DNA of 64,000 bases from an uncultured Gammaproteobacteria bacterium (GTDB taxonomy: Bacteria > Pseudomonadota > Gammaproteobacteria > GCA-002705445 > GCA-002716945), in assembly GCA_902559355.1 (NCBI GenBank), contig CACEHM010000003.1, positions 1-64,000 of the forward strand. Reading direction: 5' to 3'. Both the position numbers and the translations under genes were made by a program. Of this stretch, positions 61,620 through 64,000 are shown one piece after another. Numbering within the stretch: position 1 is the stretch's first letter; every line of letters begins with the position of its first letter. The notes below the pieces were generated by a model, which saw only the letters and a list, made by a program, of their open reading frames with translations, was not told the origin of the DNA and searched no databases.

Positions 61620-62561
61620 ATGGCTACCAAAAAGACATTCAAGGAAGTAAAAATTGAAGCAAATTCACGTCTACATTTGGGTTTTATTAGTCTTAATTCA
61701 TCTACACCATTTACATATGGTGGAGCAGGTATCTCGATTTCTGGTCAGCCAACTATTGTCAGTATAAAAAAATCAAAAAAATTTGAATCAAATCTTCCGA
61801 AAAATATAACAAATGGAATATTAAACTTTCTTACATCTAAGAAACTTCATAGTATGATTAAAATTGATTGTGTACATTCTCCTGAAAATCATATTGGACT
61901 AGGGTCAGGAACGCAACTCATACTATCGTTAGAGGAATTAATTACCGAATTTTATAAATTAGATATAACTCCAAATATATTCAATAGGAAATTTAGGTCA
62001 GGTATAGGAATGAACTCCTATACAAAAGGAGGCTTTATTGTTGATTCACCAAAAAATAATCTCTCTCAGAGCGAAATAATATTTCAGACCAAATTCCCAT
62101 TAGAATGGAAAGCCATTCTTTTATTTGATAATAAAAAAAAAGGTCTTCATGGAAAATCTGAAAAAAAATTTTTTGCAAATACAAGTTCTCATAATCTACG
62201 TAAGAACTTATCTGATATTACTTTAAATGAATTAATACCATCTGTGATTTATAAAGACTTTAGAATATTTGCAAAGAGTTTAACTAAATTCCAAAACTTG
62301 AATGCTATGTTTTATTCAAAAGTACAGAAATCTCTTTATTTGAGTAATGATATAAACAAAATTATAAATCAAATTTCCAAGCGGTTTGTTGTAGGTTGCG
62401 GACAAAGTTCTTGGGGACCAACAAGTTATATGTTTGTGGATTCTAAAAATGATCTAAATGAAATTTTGCCTATTTTAGATAAGGCAATAAGTATGTATAA
62501 TAACCTCTCATACGAAGTCGTGTCAGCTAAAAATAAAGCACGTAAGCTAATTTATACATAG
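61620..62561 (+). CDS. Beta-ribofuranosylaminobenzene 5'-phosphate synthase
   Basis: A 313-residue protein of the beta-RFAP synthase family (GHMP-like): SRLHLGFISLNSSTPFTYGG near the N terminus, HIGLGSGTQLILSL and GIGMNSYTKGGFIVD. It commits p-hydroxybenzoate or p-aminobenzoate to methanopterin, so its presence shows the cell makes H4MPT. It precedes mtdB by 9 nt and is divergent from fhcB. Confidence 0.92.
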   Translation: MATKKTFKEVKIEANSRLHLGFISLNSSTPFTYGGAGISISGQPTIVSIKKSKKFESNLPKNITNGILNFLTSKKLHSMIKIDCVHSPENHIGLGSGTQLILSLEELITEFYKLDITPNIFNRKFRSGIGMNSYTKGGFIVDSPKNNLSQSEIIFQTKFPLEWKAILLFDNKKKGLHGKSEKKFFANTSSHNLRKNLSDITLNELIPSVIYKDFRIFAKSLTKFQNLNAMFYSKVQKSLYLSNDINKIINQISKRFVVGCGQSSWGPTSYMFVDSKNDLNEILPILDKAISMYNNLSYEVVSAKNKARKLIYT

Positions 62562-62570
62562 GAGATTTTC

Positions 62571-63461
62571 ATGGACAAACCGTATATCTTACATTTAATT
62601 ACATCTGAAAAAAATGCTAGCCCTTTTGATGTGAATATGGCTATTGATGCTGGGTGGACGAATATTATTCCTTATACAAATGCTGAACAGACTGAAATAC
62701 AAACTCTTGTACAAGATGCTATATTCTCAAGATCTCCGTCAGGATTACAAAGGACGGGGATATTTTTTGGTGGTAGAGATACACATGAAGCTATGGATAT
62801 GATTCAAGAAGCAAAAAAACATATGGTGCCTCCATTTGAAGTATCTGTCTTTGCTGATCCAAGCGGGGCATTTACTACTGCAGCAGGTATGGTTGCCCTT
62901 ACAGAAAAATATCTTAAAGATGGTTTTGATCATGGATTAGATAAATCAAGCGTTGTTATTCTAGGTGGTACTGGTCCAGTCGGTGTAGCATCAGCTGTGA
63001 TCTGCGCCAAAGCAGGAGCAAATGTCAGATTAGTTGGACGTAGTATAGAAAAAGCCGAAAAAACTGCGGCAATTTGTAATGACCGATATCAATCTAAAAA
63101 TGTTGTTGCGGGAGCAGATGCAGATAAGCAAGATTATCTTAATAAAGCTGACATTGTTTTAAATACAGGAGCTGCTGGGATTCAATTAATGAGCGATGAA
63201 AATATACAAATGAGTTCTAATTTAAAAATATGTGCAGACACTAATGCCGTTCCGCCATCTGGTATTGCTGGTGTTGACGTTATGGATAGTGGAAAAATTA
63301 TGGAGAAATCTCCAAATAAGTGTCGAGGCATCGGCGCATTAGCAATTGGAAATGTAAAATATAAATCTCAACATGAATGTTTGAAACTAATGTACACATC
63401 TGATGATCCAGTCTATCTAGATTTTGAAGATGCATTTAAATTTGCACAAAAAAGCGTATAA
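62571..63461 (+). CDS. mtdB: NAD(P)-dependent methylene-H4MPT dehydrogenase
   Basis: MtdB (296 residues) oxidises methylene-H4MPT to methenyl-H4MPT. Features: HLITSEKNASPFDVNMA, a Rossmann motif VVILGGTGPVGVASAV, RLVGRSIEKAEKTA, and the substrate segment CADTNAVPPSGIAG. A GGAG site is 6 nt upstream. Its stop lies inside the following ATP-grasp gene. Confidence 0.94.
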   Translation: MDKPYILHLITSEKNASPFDVNMAIDAGWTNIIPYTNAEQTEIQTLVQDAIFSRSPSGLQRTGIFFGGRDTHEAMDMIQEAKKHMVPPFEVSVFADPSGAFTTAAGMVALTEKYLKDGFDHGLDKSSVVILGGTGPVGVASAVICAKAGANVRLVGRSIEKAEKTAAICNDRYQSKNVVAGADADKQDYLNKADIVLNTGAAGIQLMSDENIQMSSNLKICADTNAVPPSGIAGVDVMDSGKIMEKSPNKCRGIGALAIGNVKYKSQHECLKLMYTSDDPVYLDFEDAFKFAQKSV

Positions 63462-64000
63462 AAAAGTTCTACTAATTGCTAACGGTCATGAACCATATTA
63501 TGATGATGTTTCTAAACTTGCTGAAAGTGTTCACTATATTGATCCGTATTCACAAGATAAAAATTATATCCAATCTTTAAAAACTTTTAAAAAGTACTTA
63601 GACGATAATAATCTAGATAGTAAATCAACAAAAATTATATATGGCTCCGGATTAGAAGATGAAATAGGTATACAAGAACATCTAGATAATGAATTCTCTA
63701 TAGCAGGAAATTCATTTTCAAAATATAGATACCTGAGTAATATATATAACTTGGATGAGGCTATTTTTAATAAAAAAATATCATTACCTGAAATTTCTAA
63801 GTCATATCATTATAAATACTTGAGCAAAAAATATAATAGCTCTGGCGGGTTGCATGTAGGAAATAATATTTTTTCAAAAAATATATACTATCAAAAATAT
63901 CTTCCGGGGAAAACTTACTCAATTTCTTTTATCGCAAATGATGAATATTTTAAGATATTAGGTCTTAATCAATTATTTTTAGTCAAAGATAATATAAAGT
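63430..64000 (+). CDS. ATP-grasp protein of the H4MPT gene cluster (partial)
   Basis: Open from an ATG at 63430, which overlaps mtdB by 32 nt, to the end of the window (190 residues seen). It starts MHLNLHKKAYKKVLLIANG, and the later KYNSSGGLHVG and IYYQKYLPGKTYSISFIA look like the nucleotide-binding strands of ATP-grasp ligases. Homologues lie beside H4MPT genes in methylotrophs and probably act in its synthesis. The C terminus is outside the window. Confidence 0.85.
   Translation, partial: MHLNLHKKAYKKVLLIANGHEPYYDDVSKLAESVHYIDPYSQDKNYIQSLKTFKKYLDDNNLDSKSTKIIYGSGLEDEIGIQEHLDNEFSIAGNSFSKYRYLSNIYNLDEAIFNKKISLPEISKSYHYKYLSKKYNSSGGLHVGNNIFSKNIYYQKYLPGKTYSISFIANDEYFKILGLNQLFLVKDNIK

Noticed and set aside
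1-64000. CRISPR array, rRNA operon, IS element
   Set aside because: No regularly spaced repeats, no rRNA-like sequence and no transposase were seen anywhere in the window.

Overview
The window is AT-rich (clearly below 40% G+C by eye), densely coding bacterial DNA. Its gene order (rimM-trmD-rplS, folK-panB-panC-panD-pgi, purK-purE, hldD-waaF) and LPS-core genes point to a Gammaproteobacterium. The C1 genes point to a methylotroph: a formyltransferase/hydrolase complex (fhcBADC), mtdB, beta-RFAP synthase, a methylotrophy-type ATP-grasp protein, and an NAD-type formate dehydrogenase with its maturation factor fdhD. The streamlined style suggests an aquatic, probably marine, organism. The species cannot be named from the sequence alone.

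Layout. 0-7.7 kb: translation genes, folate, pantothenate, purine and sugar-phosphate housekeeping genes. 7.7-14.8 kb: LPS core sugar genes and glycosyltransferases, then an ArsS-type radical SAM gene with its two usual glycosyltransferase partners. 14.8-18.9 kb: TldD/TldE and gltX. 19-21.3 kb: a TPR sulfotransferase facing an APS kinase. 21.4-28.7 kb: small proteins, a complete glucosylglycerate synthesis and recycling cluster, and two methyltransferases. 28.9-33.55 kb: a compact integrated element of about 4.7 kb in the 3' end of tRNA-Glu, with integrase, AlpA-like regulator and terminase-small-subunit-like protein, resembling a phage satellite. 33.7-46.9 kb: Nudix, FAH-family, MBL, folP and TPR-OGT genes, plus the formate dehydrogenase block.

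The most interesting region is 47.0-57.0 kb. It is a one-directional block behind a near-consensus promoter: an AlkB/XylM-type membrane di-iron monooxygenase, a three-cysteine ferredoxin, a GST-like protein, a 2Fe-2S/FAD reductase, a small membrane protein, a FadL-type outer-membrane channel, a periplasmic methanethiol oxidase (MtoX/SBP56 family) with its SCO and MauG partners, and a TlpA-type thioredoxin. Formate dehydrogenase genes lie on one side and H4MPT C1 genes on the other. My inference is that a methyl-sulfur compound (for example dimethyl sulfide) or another small hydrophobic substrate is oxygenated by the monooxygenase, that methanethiol is oxidised by MtoX to formaldehyde, sulfide and peroxide, and that formaldehyde then goes through H4MPT and Fhc to formate and CO2. 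The monooxygenase has Gln where AlkB enzymes have one of their iron-binding histidines, so its chemistry or substrate may be unusual.

No rRNA gene, CRISPR array or IS element was seen. Product names rest on motif and family recognition by eye. No database search was run.
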